Assembly (NCBI RefSeq): GCF_007826885.1
Contig: NZ_ML675595.1
Span: 1-32,147 of the forward strand
Direction: 5' to 3'
Length of the DNA: 32,147 bases
Origin: Candidatus Nitrosocosmicus arcticus
GTDB taxonomy: Archaea > Thermoproteota > Nitrososphaeria > Nitrososphaerales > Nitrososphaeraceae
In this document: positions 16,680 through 25,173 of the stretch, piece by piece
Layout of the letters: each line of letters starts with the position of its first letter
Numbering within the stretch: the stretch's first letter is position 1
The notes under the pieces: generated by a model
Seen by the model: the letters and a program-made list of their open reading frames with translations, nothing else
What the model was told of the DNA's origin: nothing
The model's database searches: none
Translations under genes and position numbers: made by a program

Positions 16680-17381
16680 ATGAACCAATTATCCTTGTAT
16701 AAATCGTTTGACAATGGGTCTTTTGTTATTTTGGTAGACCAGGCAAAAGAGAGATACCTTGCAACCCAAAATCTGGACACAGGAAAAAGTGTTTATGGAG
16801 AAAAAATAATAAAAATTGACGATCTTGAGTATAGAATTTGGGAACCTTATAGAAGCAAATTAGCTGGAGCATTGTTGAAGAATCTTAAAGAAAATCCAAT
16901 TAAGGAATCTTCTTCAGTCCTTTATTTGGGTGCGTCAACTGGAACAACCGTGAGTCATATATCAGATATAGTGGGAAATAAAGGGATGGTATTTGCAGTC
17001 GAACCGTCTGTCCGTGTTGCAAGGGAATTTTTGGAAAATGTCGCCTCAAGAAGAAAAAATATTATTCCTATTTTAATGGATGCAAGAAGATTTTTGCATT
17101 ATTATTCGTACTATGGTTTGGTGGATGTAGTGTACTCAGATATTGCACAACCCGATCAAACTGATATTGCGATCAATAACTGCAAATGTTACTTAAAATC
17201 CGGAGGGGATTTGATAATTGTTATTAAGACAAGAAGTATTGACGTATTGACCGATCCTAAATTGGTAACTCAAAACGAAGCAAAGAAACTCGAGAATAAT
17301 CAATTCCAAATTTTACAGATTATTAATCTTGAGCCTTTTGATAAGGATCATTCATTAATTCATGCAAAATATGTAGGTTAA
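16680..17381 (+). CDS. flpA: Fibrillarin-like rRNA/tRNA 2'-O-methyltransferase
   Basis: The 233-residue protein has the fibrillarin N-terminal beta domain and the segment YRIWEPYRSKLAGAL. The SAM-binding motif VLYLGASTGTTVSHISDIVG lies at about 80-99, and the catalytic-face segments VDVVYSDIAQPDQ and GGDLIIVIKTRSID follow. It is the methyltransferase of the C/D box sRNP and uses guide RNA held by Nop5 and L7Ae to select the 2'-OH. The length is normal. An AGAAGGT element 7 to 13 bases before the ATG is a plausible ribosome-binding site, expected for the second gene of an operon. RNase HII lies convergently 25 bp beyond its stop. Confidence 0.96.
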   Translation: MNQLSLYKSFDNGSFVILVDQAKERYLATQNLDTGKSVYGEKIIKIDDLEYRIWEPYRSKLAGALLKNLKENPIKESSSVLYLGASTGTTVSHISDIVGNKGMVFAVEPSVRVAREFLENVASRRKNIIPILMDARRFLHYYSYYGLVDVVYSDIAQPDQTDIAINNCKCYLKSGGDLIIVIKTRSIDVLTDPKLVTQNEAKKLENNQFQILQIINLEPFDKDHSLIHAKYVG

Positions 17382-17406
17382 GATGTTTGATCAGTGAAAG
17401 TATTTA

Positions 17407-18054
17407 TCAGAAAAGCTTTGTTTGAGCACATTCATTCATTAGGTTCTTGACAGGGCTCCACGAGAACCTGATGTGTTCTTTCGTTTCATTATTAAAAAGA
17501 TGATTTCTCAAAAATAATTTTGTTGATGGATCAGATGGATATCCTGACCCTATTTTTTTACATAAGATGTCCTCTATTTTCTTAATCTCTCTATCCCTAG
17601 TTACCTTGGCTATTATAGATGCTGCAGAAACTATCAAATTGTCTGCATCAGCCTTGTGAAAACAGTATATTTTGACTGACTTATTTGTCAAATTTTTTAG
17701 GATTGACTGCTTGAATCGATCGGGCTTTACATCACATGCGTCAATAATAATTTTGTCTGCACTAATATTGTCTGCAGTGATTGTCATAAATCTTGATTCC
17801 AGGACATTCAATTTTTTATGACTCACGTATTTGTCAATAGTCATCGGATTAATTCTGCATACGAAAACAGAAACAGCTGATTGTAAAATCTTAGTATACA
17901 TTGTTTCTCTTTTTTGGACTGTAAGTTTTTTAGAATCTGTTATGCCCTCATTCCTGATACTTTCTATTCCTGTTGAGTCGAATGAGATACCTGCAATTAC
18001 TAGGGGACCAATTACAGAGCCTCGCCCAGCTTCATCAATTCCGCCTAACAGCAA
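17407..18054 (-). CDS. rnhB: Ribonuclease HII
   Basis: The 215-residue protein begins GGIDEAGRGSVIGPLVIAG with active-site D7 and E8. It continues with TDSKKL, IIIDACD (D105) and KADADNLIVSAASIIAKVTRDR, whose Asp near 136 completes the two-metal site. RNase HII cuts the RNA strand of RNA:DNA hybrids and removes single ribonucleotides from DNA. The start must be TTG at 18054 because an in-frame TAG lies three codons upstream (18061-18063). It is convergent with the fibrillarin gene and is followed upstream by a long gene-poor stretch. Confidence 0.95.
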   Translation of the reverse strand: MLLGGIDEAGRGSVIGPLVIAGISFDSTGIESIRNEGITDSKKLTVQKRETMYTKILQSAVSVFVCRINPMTIDKYVSHKKLNVLESRFMTITADNISADKIIIDACDVKPDRFKQSILKNLTNKSVKIYCFHKADADNLIVSAASIIAKVTRDREIKKIEDILCKKIGSGYPSDPSTKLFLRNHLFNNETKEHIRFSWSPVKNLMNECAQTKLF

Positions 18055-18063
18055 TTTAATCTA

Positions 18064-19005
18064 TTCTTGTTGAGTTCACTAATCCTATATTAACGAAATA
18101 CTCTCGATTACTCTCATATAAACAAGTTAATTTGCCGCAAAAAATTGAAGCAAATCATAGATCGACTTTGCATATGCTTGAACCTGTCGTAATTGATTCA
18201 AAATGGCTCATCATCTATTACCGATACCTATAATCTTTTAGTGCTAAATAATTCTGAACCTTTAGCTCGTATTAATACAGAAAGAATCAATTTAATGAAC
18301 GTATTTAAAGGTATCAAACATGTTGGCCCATTGTGTTTAACCTAAGGAATAGATATGCAGACAGGATTACTTGCAAATCGCGTTCCCAAACCAGTTACAA
18401 GAATCTGGTACAAATGGCATATCATTAATTTGATTTTATGATGGGAAAGAATTAACAAAAGCAAATTCCTTGATGTATTGATAATAAATACCACTGATCG
18501 TTAGAATAAATTATAGTTACTATAGGTTATCAATTTGATCCTGAAAGAACAATATTAACCATTTGATTTAACCCCTGTAAATGAAAATTTGTTTATTTCT
18601 CATCCACCATATATGTATACGTTAAATCTACTAGGATTAAATTCAAGGATTAATCTCAGAAAATAGAAATTCTGAAGAAAACGAGGGTTAATAAAGAGAT
18701 AAATTCTATGACTAGAAAAATATGTAATTGCTACTCTTTCGAACTATTTACGATTTGAATAAAAATGGGAATCTTTTGTCTAAACAATCTTTTTCAAATC
18801 CTCAATCATTTAAAGTCTTTGTTGTGGTAGCTACTTTTCAATCTTACAAGAAAATTTGCAATTAGAAAAAGCCAATGCCATAAAAAATGAGTTTAATTCG
18901 AAAACAAAAAATCCCAAATGATTAGTGCTGACCTTCCTATAGGTACGAAGGCTATTAGTGTAATATTATTTTACTTCCATAGGATGGAATTGAGATTGAA
19001 TAAAT
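18064..19005. other. Long gene-poor region (942 bp) between rnhB and trm1
   Basis: No frame here looks like a conventional gene. The stretch is AT-rich except for about 18320-18420, which is richer in G+C. That part follows a TATA-like GTATTTAAAG (18301-18310) and contains an ACCAG/CTGGT inverted repeat (18390-18394 and 18405-18409). A 28-codon frame runs from ATG 18355 to 18441. Near the right end are an inverted repeat CCTTC/GAAGG (18932-18936 and 18947-18951) and a direct repeat ATTAGTG (18921-18927 and 18954-18960). No tRNA, RNase P RNA or SRP RNA signature was seen. Confidence 0.4.
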
Positions 19006-20241
19006 ATGGGATGTGCCTCCCTTTATTATTTGGAAAAAAAGAATGCCACGTATGATTGGTCAAAGATCAAAGAAGGGGGGGTCACGCTTTTGGTTCCATC
19101 CCGATCACTAGACCAAAAGGAGCCTCCTAAATTTCCTGCTTTCTTTAACCCGGCAGCAAAATTTAATAGAGATATTTCTATTTTCATATACCGACATTAC
19201 TTTGATCGGTCACGAAATAATATTTCCTTTGTCGATTCAATGTGTGGTTTGGGAGCAAGAGGAGTAAGAGTCGGGAAAGAGATCCCACAGATTCAGAAAG
19301 TGGTTTTTAATGATATTAATATGTTATCATCTCAAACTGCGAAGGTCAATACGATAATAAACAATGTATACCACAAGTGTGATTTTTATACTTCAGAAAC
19401 CTGTGGTTTCCTGTCCGCTAGTTCAAATTTTGAAAATCGCGCGACGATAATTGATTTGGATCCTTTCGGAACGCCTGCACCTTTTTTGGATTGCATCTTG
19501 CGTGCGGTTGAAAATGACGGCATGATCTCAATAACTGCGACCGATACCGCGGTACTGCTAGGTGTTTACCCACGAGTTTGTTATAGAAAATATTATGGAA
19601 TACCTTTGAGAACTATGTATTCTGTGGAAATAGGTACAAGATTGTTACTATCTTGTACAGCGTTAATCGCTTCCAGGCTTGACCTGTATATTACTCCTAT
19701 ATTTGCACATTCATACCGAAATTATATCCGAATTTATTGCAAAGTATCAAAAAGCAATTACTTAGCGAATAAGATATCTGACAAAATAGGCTCTGTTCTT
19801 CATTGTCACGAATGTGGATATAGAGAATTGATGAAAAAAAGTCTTTCTGATATTAATTGTCCTTTGTGTCAGAAAAAAATGAGGATGGGTGGTCCATTAT
19901 GGATATCTCACATATTCGATAAAAATGTGATTTTCAAAATACTGGCTGAAATCCTTGAATCGGAAACAAGAAACGCACAAGAATCAAAACTTGGTATTCA
20001 AAATATAAATCATATCAAGAGGTTTTTCGAGATTGCCTCTAAAGAATTAGATCATATTCCGTATCATTACATTAGTGACGAATTTGGGAAATTAATGAAG
20101 AATAGTACCCATCCACTTCCTAAGATAGTTGATAAACTAATTATGGATGGATACAACGCCAGCCCGACCGTTTTTTCATCGACTGGGTTTAAGACAGACG
20201 CGAATCTACGAGAAATTAAGTCTAGCCTTTCGAATCTTTAA
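19006..20241 (+). CDS. trm1: tRNA (guanine26-N2)-dimethyltransferase Trm1
   Basis: The 411-residue protein has the N-terminal substrate segment EGGVTLLVPSRSL and PAFFNPAAKFNRDIS. The SAM-binding motif FVDSMCGLGARGVRVGKE lies at about 75-92, and the catalytic IDLDPFGTPAPFLD at 149-162. The typical C-terminal domain with a zinc knuckle follows (CHECGY and CPLC around residues 268-289). Trm1 converts G26 of tRNA to m2,2G26 and is universal in Archaea. An in-frame TGA at 18997-18999 fixes the start to the ATG at 19006. A TATA-like TTATTTTAC near 18966-18974 would give a short leader. Length is near the family norm of about 380 residues. Confidence 0.95.
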   Translation: MGCASLYYLEKKNATYDWSKIKEGGVTLLVPSRSLDQKEPPKFPAFFNPAAKFNRDISIFIYRHYFDRSRNNISFVDSMCGLGARGVRVGKEIPQIQKVVFNDINMLSSQTAKVNTIINNVYHKCDFYTSETCGFLSASSNFENRATIIDLDPFGTPAPFLDCILRAVENDGMISITATDTAVLLGVYPRVCYRKYYGIPLRTMYSVEIGTRLLLSCTALIASRLDLYITPIFAHSYRNYIRIYCKVSKSNYLANKISDKIGSVLHCHECGYRELMKKSLSDINCPLCQKKMRMGGPLWISHIFDKNVIFKILAEILESETRNAQESKLGIQNINHIKRFFEIASKELDHIPYHYISDEFGKLMKNSTHPLPKIVDKLIMDGYNASPTVFSSTGFKTDANLREIKSSLSNL

Positions 20242-20328
20242 AAAAATTGGTTTTTTTAGTTTGAGTAAAGACAACAATATGATGTTGAGAAATACAAACA
20301 TCCTCTATTCCGTTATTTACTCGAATGT

Positions 20329-21441
20329 TCAGACACTAACGAGTGTAATTTCCGAATTTGGAATTATGATGGATTTTGAATATTTGCTATTCTTCTCAAT
20401 TATTAGATCTAACCCATCCTTTATCCTTTGCAGCGATTTCAATCCCAATTTGTCGGAATAGATTCGAGGAAGACTTGAAATTAAAAAGATCTCGTATTTT
20501 TCTCTTAATAAGTTGAGAAAATTAATGTGTTCCAAATCTTTTGAATAATGATACTTATTTAGTCCATTTAAATCTAGTCGGTTTTCAATTAGTTTAAGCA
20601 ATGCCCCATTACCTACTCCACCTCTATTTTCCGATAATAATATTATTATTCCATTATCTCTCACTGCATGGTAATTATTCCATAAGAGGTTTAAACTATT
20701 TCCGAGCGTCAATTGGCCGGAATAATTAGTGTTACCGGAAATGAACGCGGATTTTGAAGATTCGGCGGTTGGTTGAGTTATTGACTTAAATCTTTCAATG
20801 GCTTGGTTAAAAGAATGTGTGGGGTCTCCGATAAAGATCGAGTCTATTCCTTCGTTATTAGAAATTACATGTATTGATTGAAAATTAAGTTTAGATGTAA
20901 CTTCAATTGCCAATTTAAGAGGTTCATTATACTTACCAGGCTGAGGTAACGAATCAAAGATGCTAGAGTAAACTTGGTTCATTCCATCGGGATAGCATTC
21001 CCTCAGTAGTCTGACTGGGGATCCAGTGTAACCGAATACCGGATCATATTCGATCCTATCTATTATTATGATGTTGTTAAATTTACTTACTTTGTCCAAT
21101 ACTTCTTCGCTGGCTAGTCTACTGAAGCTAATGCCATTTTCACCAAGCTGTTGTTTTACTCTTTGAGGAATAGATTTTGAAAGTATACAGTACTCAATAT
21201 TTTCAATATTCAATTCTTTGGATTTGTTTTGGATAAATGTTAGCATTGGTATCATAAAAAAAAACGAACTTGTAATCAGAATCAGCGTTGATTCTTGAAT
21301 CACTATTTTGTTTTCTATCTCAATATTCAATTTCTCTAAATCCAGTTGATTCATTGAGGGTCTCGGTGTGTGGGAAATATTCTCATATTTGATGTCCAAT
21401 ATAATTTCTGAATCACCATACCCTAACCATATTTCCGGCAT
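20329..21441 (-). CDS. Divergent LarA/DUF2088-like protein
   Basis: The 370-residue protein follows the layout of the LarA (nickel-dependent lactate racemase) fold. There is an N-terminal domain starting WLGYGDSEIILDI, then SIHVISNNEGIDSIFIGDPTHSFNQAIERF, which resembles the LarA 'vNVvl...i..vfaGd...Ah..a' segment. GIIILLSENRGGVGNGAL resembles its 'GG.iilvae.s.GiG' loop. However, the 'ATGxHRP' motif that carries an active-site His appears replaced by LSKSIPQR (about residues 88-95), and the 'DxTRPxP' motif by SSFFFMIP. I therefore doubt nickel-pincer racemase activity. Function is unknown. It is divergent from pyrE, sharing a 58 bp spacer with a central TATA-like element at 21466-21474. Confidence 0.6.
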   Translation of the reverse strand: MPEIWLGYGDSEIILDIKYENISHTPRPSMNQLDLEKLNIEIENKIVIQESTLILITSSFFFMIPMLTFIQNKSKELNIENIEYCILSKSIPQRVKQQLGENGISFSRLASEEVLDKVSKFNNIIIIDRIEYDPVFGYTGSPVRLLRECYPDGMNQVYSSIFDSLPQPGKYNEPLKLAIEVTSKLNFQSIHVISNNEGIDSIFIGDPTHSFNQAIERFKSITQPTAESSKSAFISGNTNYSGQLTLGNSLNLLWNNYHAVRDNGIIILLSENRGGVGNGALLKLIENRLDLNGLNKYHYSKDLEHINFLNLLREKYEIFLISSLPRIYSDKLGLKSLQRIKDGLDLIIEKNSKYSKSIIIPNSEITLVSV

Positions 21442-21499
21442 TATAGATTATGTAAGCATGAGTAACATATAAAATCAAAGATCATCTAATTAGGAGAAG

Positions 21500-22123
21500 T
21501 TGAACGAAAAAGATAGAACCCGGTTGGAGGAAGATCTTGTGCTCTTCTTATTCGATAGAAATGCCATTAAGGTTGGAAATTTTACACTCTCAAGCGGTAG
21601 GAAAAGCCGTTTCTATCTGGATTTGCGAATATTGCAAAGTCATCCTGCTTATTTTAGAAAGGCTATTTCCTTACTGACATACCTTATTCATTCGCAAATT
21701 GGCTTTGGGAATTTTGATTATATATGTTCTGTACCAACTTCAGGGACCATTTTTGGTTCAGCACTTTCATACGAACTTTTTAAACCTCATATATACGTCA
21801 GGAAAGATCTTAAGAGCTATGGTACGCAGAAAAAAATAGAAGGAGAATTAGAGCCAAATTCAAAAATATTATTAGTGGATGATGTAATTACAACGGGACA
21901 TTCAATATTATCAGGAATAGAATCGTTGCCCTATCATTCAATCATAAGTGGAGTAGTTGTGTTGGTAGATAGACAGCAAGGGTCTAAAGATTTGTTTGAT
22001 CAGTTCGCAATAAAGATAAAAAGTGTAATTCCAATCCTTAACATTATCAAAATACTGAATGAGAAAGATAGGATTGATAAGAATGAATACGAGGCAATAA
22101 AAAAAGAAATAGAAGAAAATTAG
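21500..22123 (+). CDS. pyrE: Orotate phosphoribosyltransferase
   Basis: The 207-residue protein has the type I phosphoribosyltransferase fold with the PRPP-binding motif ILLVDDVITTGHSILSG (about 123-139). It also has the OPRT features FTLSSGRKSRFYLDLR, SVPTSGTIFGSALSYE and YVRKDLKSYGTQKKIEGEL, the last being the catalytic flexible loop. It makes orotidine 5'-phosphate from orotate and PRPP in pyrimidine synthesis. The start is TTG, closely preceded by AGGAGA. Its last 4 bp overlap the end of the convergent TBP gene. Confidence 0.95.
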   Translation: MNEKDRTRLEEDLVLFLFDRNAIKVGNFTLSSGRKSRFYLDLRILQSHPAYFRKAISLLTYLIHSQIGFGNFDYICSVPTSGTIFGSALSYELFKPHIYVRKDLKSYGTQKKIEGELEPNSKILLVDDVITTGHSILSGIESLPYHSIISGVVVLVDRQQGSKDLFDQFAIKIKSVIPILNIIKILNEKDRIDKNEYEAIKKEIEEN

Positions 22124-22683
22124 CTTTCGTATATCATTAAATTCTTCTCTTCCAGAAGGGTATGCAAATTGGTAACTGCCCTGTATACTTCAGTTTCTTT
22201 TTTTGCACCGGTGCAAACAAGCTTACCACTGGCAAACAACAAAATTACCGTTTTTGGATCCAACATTCTATGAATTAATCCTGGAAACTGCTCGGGTTCG
22301 TACATACTTCTTGGCAATATTCTGGCTGCTAACTCTAAATGGATTTTGCCTCCTAAACTTGCTGAGGCAACAATGTTCTGAATCTCAATGATCGGATCAT
22401 TTTCTACAGGTATTCCGCCTTTTCGTAACTTTTGAACCACACTTCTTACTGCCTTGATAGCTTGTTCTTCTGATTTTGCCCCGGTACATACCATCTTCCC
22501 TGAACTAAAAATTAAGGTAGCGGTTTTGGGGGCTTTTAATCTAAATACTAACCCCGGAAATTGATCTGGATGATATTCTACATCGGGAAATATCTGTGTA
22601 ATCAAGTTTAAATTTATAGTTTGATTGACCGTTGCAGATGCCACAACGTTTTCTATACTTACCATTGGCTTTGTTTGGGGCAT
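22120..22683 (-). CDS. tbp: TATA-box-binding protein TBP
   Basis: The 187-residue protein contains the two direct repeats of TBP. Repeat 1 has IENVVASATVNQTINLN, FPGLVFRLKAPKTATLIFSSGKMVCTGAK; repeat 2 has IQNIVASASLGGKIHLE, FPGLIHRMLDPKTVILLFASGKLVCTGAK. Each repeat is about 90 residues and forms half of the saddle that binds the TATA minor groove. It acts with TFB, encoded 15 kb away in this window. Upstream are two TATA-like elements: the 12-bp palindrome GTATATATATAC at 22699-22710, and GATATAAATA at 22713-22722. Confidence 0.97.
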   Translation of the reverse strand: MPQTKPMVSIENVVASATVNQTINLNLITQIFPDVEYHPDQFPGLVFRLKAPKTATLIFSSGKMVCTGAKSEEQAIKAVRSVVQKLRKGGIPVENDPIIEIQNIVASASLGGKIHLELAARILPRSMYEPEQFPGLIHRMLDPKTVILLFASGKLVCTGAKKETEVYRAVTNLHTLLEEKNLMIYES

Positions 22684-23008
22684 TATTCGTTTCCTTGGGT
22701 ATATATATACTCGATATAAATATACCTTTATGTGATATTGTCAAATTTGATCAATACCTATCTTTGTAGTTTCTTCTAACTTATATTTCATTCATTCCAT
22801 TATTATTTACAATAAATATAAATATCTATAAATTTAATCAATAATTTTACATAAAAAAATCATAATATGTAATTATTATATATAAATAAACAAATTAGAG
22901 TATTATCCTCTTATTCTTCAAAAAGTAACCAAAAACATGCTTTACCTCAAGATCATTAATCGATATTTTCGTGGCTTACATTATACATTTTAAATATCCT
23001 TCTTAAAA
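22684..23008. other. AT-rich divergent intergenic region (tbp / lyase)
   Basis: This 325 bp stretch holds the tbp TATA elements at one end and a CATTTTAAATAT element (22987-22996) at the other. The middle (about 22740-22920) is extremely AT-rich and shows no reading frame, RNA gene or long repeat. Confidence 0.4.
22699..22722 (-). promoter_or_regulatory. Tandem TATA elements upstream of tbp
   Basis: The proximal element GTATATATATAC is a perfect palindrome centred about 22 bp before the ATG. The distal GATATAAATA is centred about 35 bp before it and would give a start site with a leader of about 8 nt. Confidence 0.45.
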
Positions 23009-24403
23009 ATGAAAACTATGTCTCAAAAAACTAGAATTGATAGAGATTCATTAGGCGAGATAGAAGTCCCAGAAAATGTCTATTATGGTCCATTCACAGC
23101 ACGAGCAAAGGAACAATATCAAATAACAAAACTTCCCCCGCACAGGAACTTTATCAAATCCTTTTTAATGATCAAGAAAGCAGCTGCTATGACAAACCGA
23201 GACCTTGGCGTGTTGTCTTCACAAATTGCTGACGCAATAATTAGGAGTTGTGATGAAATTTTGGATGGAAAATTCTCTGAACAATTTGTAATCGAGACGT
23301 TGAATTCGGGAGCAAGTACAGCTTTTAATATGAATTGTAATGAAGTAATTGCAAACAGGGCACTAGAAATACTTGGCAAACCAAAGGGATCTTACGAATT
23401 TATCAACCCAAATGACCATGTGAATATGTCTCAGTCTAGTAACGATACCTCCCCGACAGCCATTCATATTTCTATCATCATGAATTGCTTAGAGTTAATA
23501 AAATCATTGAACCTATTGATTCGTTCAATCGAAAAAAAAGCCATTGATTTTAAGGATGATATAAAAATTGGAAGGACACACCTAATGGATGCAATCCCTG
23601 TTACTATGGGGGACGAATTTAGTTCGTACATGTTTGCATTAACAAAATCAAAGGAATATATTATTAAATCTGTGGAACAACTCTACTTTGTCGCCCTTGG
23701 AGGCACAGCAGTTGGAACAGGCGCAAATACCCCAAAAGGTTATCAACCGCTTGTGGTTGAAAATCTAGCAGATATTTCTGGACTGCCATTGAGGCCATCT
23801 CCTAACTTATTCTACTCGCTGCAAAGTAAGCTCGAAGTAGCGAATTGCTCTTCTGCAATAAAAAATTTGGCCATTGAATTGACCAAGATGTCAAACGATC
23901 TGAGGTTAATGGCCTCAGGGCCCACAGCCGGATTTGCAGAAATCACTATTCCAGCTGTTCATGCAGGGTCCTCAATAATGCCAGGAAAAGTTAATCCTTC
24001 CCTTTCTGAGACCCTAAATATGATTTGTTTCATAGTAATCGGTAATGATCTTTCGGTCACCCTGGCATCTCAGGCAGGACAGTTTGAATTAAACGTCATG
24101 CTCGGAGGTATGGTTAAATCAGTGTTAGATTCCACAGATATGCTCACTAATTTTCTGCCTATATTTTCCAAGAATATGGTTGATGGTATACAAACAAATA
24201 AACAAAAACTTCAATTAAGCGTACAGAAGAGCCCTGTGTTGGTCACCTTGTTGAATCCCATAATAGGTTATCTAAAAGCAGCTGAAGTCTACAAAGAAGC
24301 ATTGTCAAGCAATAAGACCATTAAAGAAGTTGTAATTGAGAAAAATTTAATGAGTGAGGAAGAATTCGATAACGCATTATCCAAGGAAAAACTCCTATCA
24401 TGA
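23009..24403 (+). CDS. Fumarase class II / aspartate ammonia-lyase family enzyme
   Basis: The 464-residue protein has the superfamily motifs NMSQSSNDTSPTAIHI (about 138-153), GRTHLMDAIPVTMGDEFSSY (about 190-209) and the signature GSSIMPGKVNP (about 319-329), whose first Ser is the catalytic base. Class II fumarase interconverts fumarate and malate; aspartase releases ammonia from aspartate. The GRTH and MPGK forms favour fumarase, but the usual TGSGT/GGAGT segment before NMN is NSGAST here, so substrate is not settled. Two in-frame ATGs occur, 23009 and 23018. The TTTAAATA element centred near 22992 lies 26 bp before the second, making 23018 a good alternative start. Confidence 0.85.
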   Translation: MKTMSQKTRIDRDSLGEIEVPENVYYGPFTARAKEQYQITKLPPHRNFIKSFLMIKKAAAMTNRDLGVLSSQIADAIIRSCDEILDGKFSEQFVIETLNSGASTAFNMNCNEVIANRALEILGKPKGSYEFINPNDHVNMSQSSNDTSPTAIHISIIMNCLELIKSLNLLIRSIEKKAIDFKDDIKIGRTHLMDAIPVTMGDEFSSYMFALTKSKEYIIKSVEQLYFVALGGTAVGTGANTPKGYQPLVVENLADISGLPLRPSPNLFYSLQSKLEVANCSSAIKNLAIELTKMSNDLRLMASGPTAGFAEITIPAVHAGSSIMPGKVNPSLSETLNMICFIVIGNDLSVTLASQAGQFELNVMLGGMVKSVLDSTDMLTNFLPIFSKNMVDGIQTNKQKLQLSVQKSPVLVTLLNPIIGYLKAAEVYKEALSSNKTIKEVVIEKNLMSEEEFDNALSKEKLLS

Positions 24404-24411
24404 TAGTTATC

Positions 24412-24600
24412 CTAGTTCTTAATTGTTGAATTGTGTCCACATGTATCACAAAACTTGAATTGTTCTCCATCGAGGTGGTTGAAATGTATCCCGCAGGTAT
24501 TACAGGTATGATGAGAATCCTCATACCCATCAGAAGCTATAAAATCGTTACTAGTTAAATTTGGACTTTGGCAATTTATACATCTGCAATTGCATTCCAC
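24412..24600 (-). CDS. Small zinc-ribbon protein (62 aa)
   Basis: This 62-residue reverse-strand protein has several CxxC pairs: C3/C5 and CINC near the N-terminus, CNTCG (about 33-37) and CDTCG (about 51-55), with flanking His residues. It therefore probably binds one or two zinc ions. The GTG start at 24600 is supported by a TATA box TTATAAAA on the reverse strand, centred about 25 bp upstream. I do not recognise a named family; such small archaeal zinc ribbons often bind nucleic acid or protein partners, which is inference. Its 3' end lies 8 bp from the end of the convergent lyase gene. Confidence 0.7.
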   Translation of the reverse strand: MECNCRCINCQSPNLTSNDFIASDGYEDSHHTCNTCGIHFNHLDGEQFKFCDTCGHNSTIKN

Positions 24601-24619
24601 AAGTGTATTTATCTATCTC

Positions 24620-24628
24620 ATTATAAAA
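24620..24628 (-). promoter_or_regulatory. TATA box of the zinc-ribbon gene
   Basis: The reverse-strand reading TTTTTATAATG is centred about 25 bp upstream of the GTG at 24600, supporting that start and a leaderless message. Confidence 0.5.
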
Positions 24629-24663
24629 AATGTATTGTTTAAATTATGTAAACTATATGTACA

Positions 24664-25173
24664 TTGATACAATTGAAGAAAATTATTTCTCCATGGTTAC
24701 CCTGTTTAGTTTTTTTCTTAATAATGTTATTCCCAATAGTATATAATGAATTTGGAAGCGTCCTAGCGCAACCCCAAGAACAAAATCAAACAGCTTCGGT
24801 GTCGGTGGGAGGGGTGAATCTACTTGCCAATCTGTCAAAGACTCCTGAATCTCAGGCTAAAGGATTAGCTATTAAAAATTCACTAGAGGAAACTGAAGGA
24901 ATGCTATTCATTTTTGAATCCCCACAAAAATATTCATTTTGGATGAAGGACATGAAATTCCCGATAGACATAATTTGGATTAATTCAGATGGAAAGATCG
25001 TTCACATTGAAAGCAATCTTCAGCCCTGCATTTTCTTGCTCCCATGTCCTTCCTATACACCAAAAGATGACTCTATGTACGTATTAGAAGTTGTTTCAAA
25101 TTTTACAAACAAATTTAATATAAATATCGGCGACGACGTTGACTCTCAAGTCATAAAACACCCTCAGCGTTAG
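24664..25173 (+). CDS. Exported DUF192 family protein
   Basis: The 169-residue protein starts with a signal peptide or N-terminal membrane anchor (WLPCLVFFLIMLFPIVY, about 11-27). The DUF192 domain follows: LANLSKTPESQAKGLAIK, EGMLFIFESPQKYSFWMKDMKFPIDIIWINSDGKIV (about 78-113), and a CPSYTPKD segment near 122-129. DUF192 has a compact beta fold and no proven reaction. Two cysteines (CIFLLPC) could form a disulfide outside the cell. The start is TTG at 24664; a second TTG three codons later is also possible. A T8 run at 25270-25277 may end the transcript. Confidence 0.85.
   Translation: MIQLKKIISPWLPCLVFFLIMLFPIVYNEFGSVLAQPQEQNQTASVSVGGVNLLANLSKTPESQAKGLAIKNSLEETEGMLFIFESPQKYSFWMKDMKFPIDIIWINSDGKIVHIESNLQPCIFLLPCPSYTPKDDSMYVLEVVSNFTNKFNINIGDDVDSQVIKHPQR

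Noticed and set aside
18438-18497. Possible C/D box guide RNA (ATGATGG ... CTGA)
   Set aside because: The C box is imperfect, there is no internal D' box, and AT-rich DNA produces such pairs by chance.
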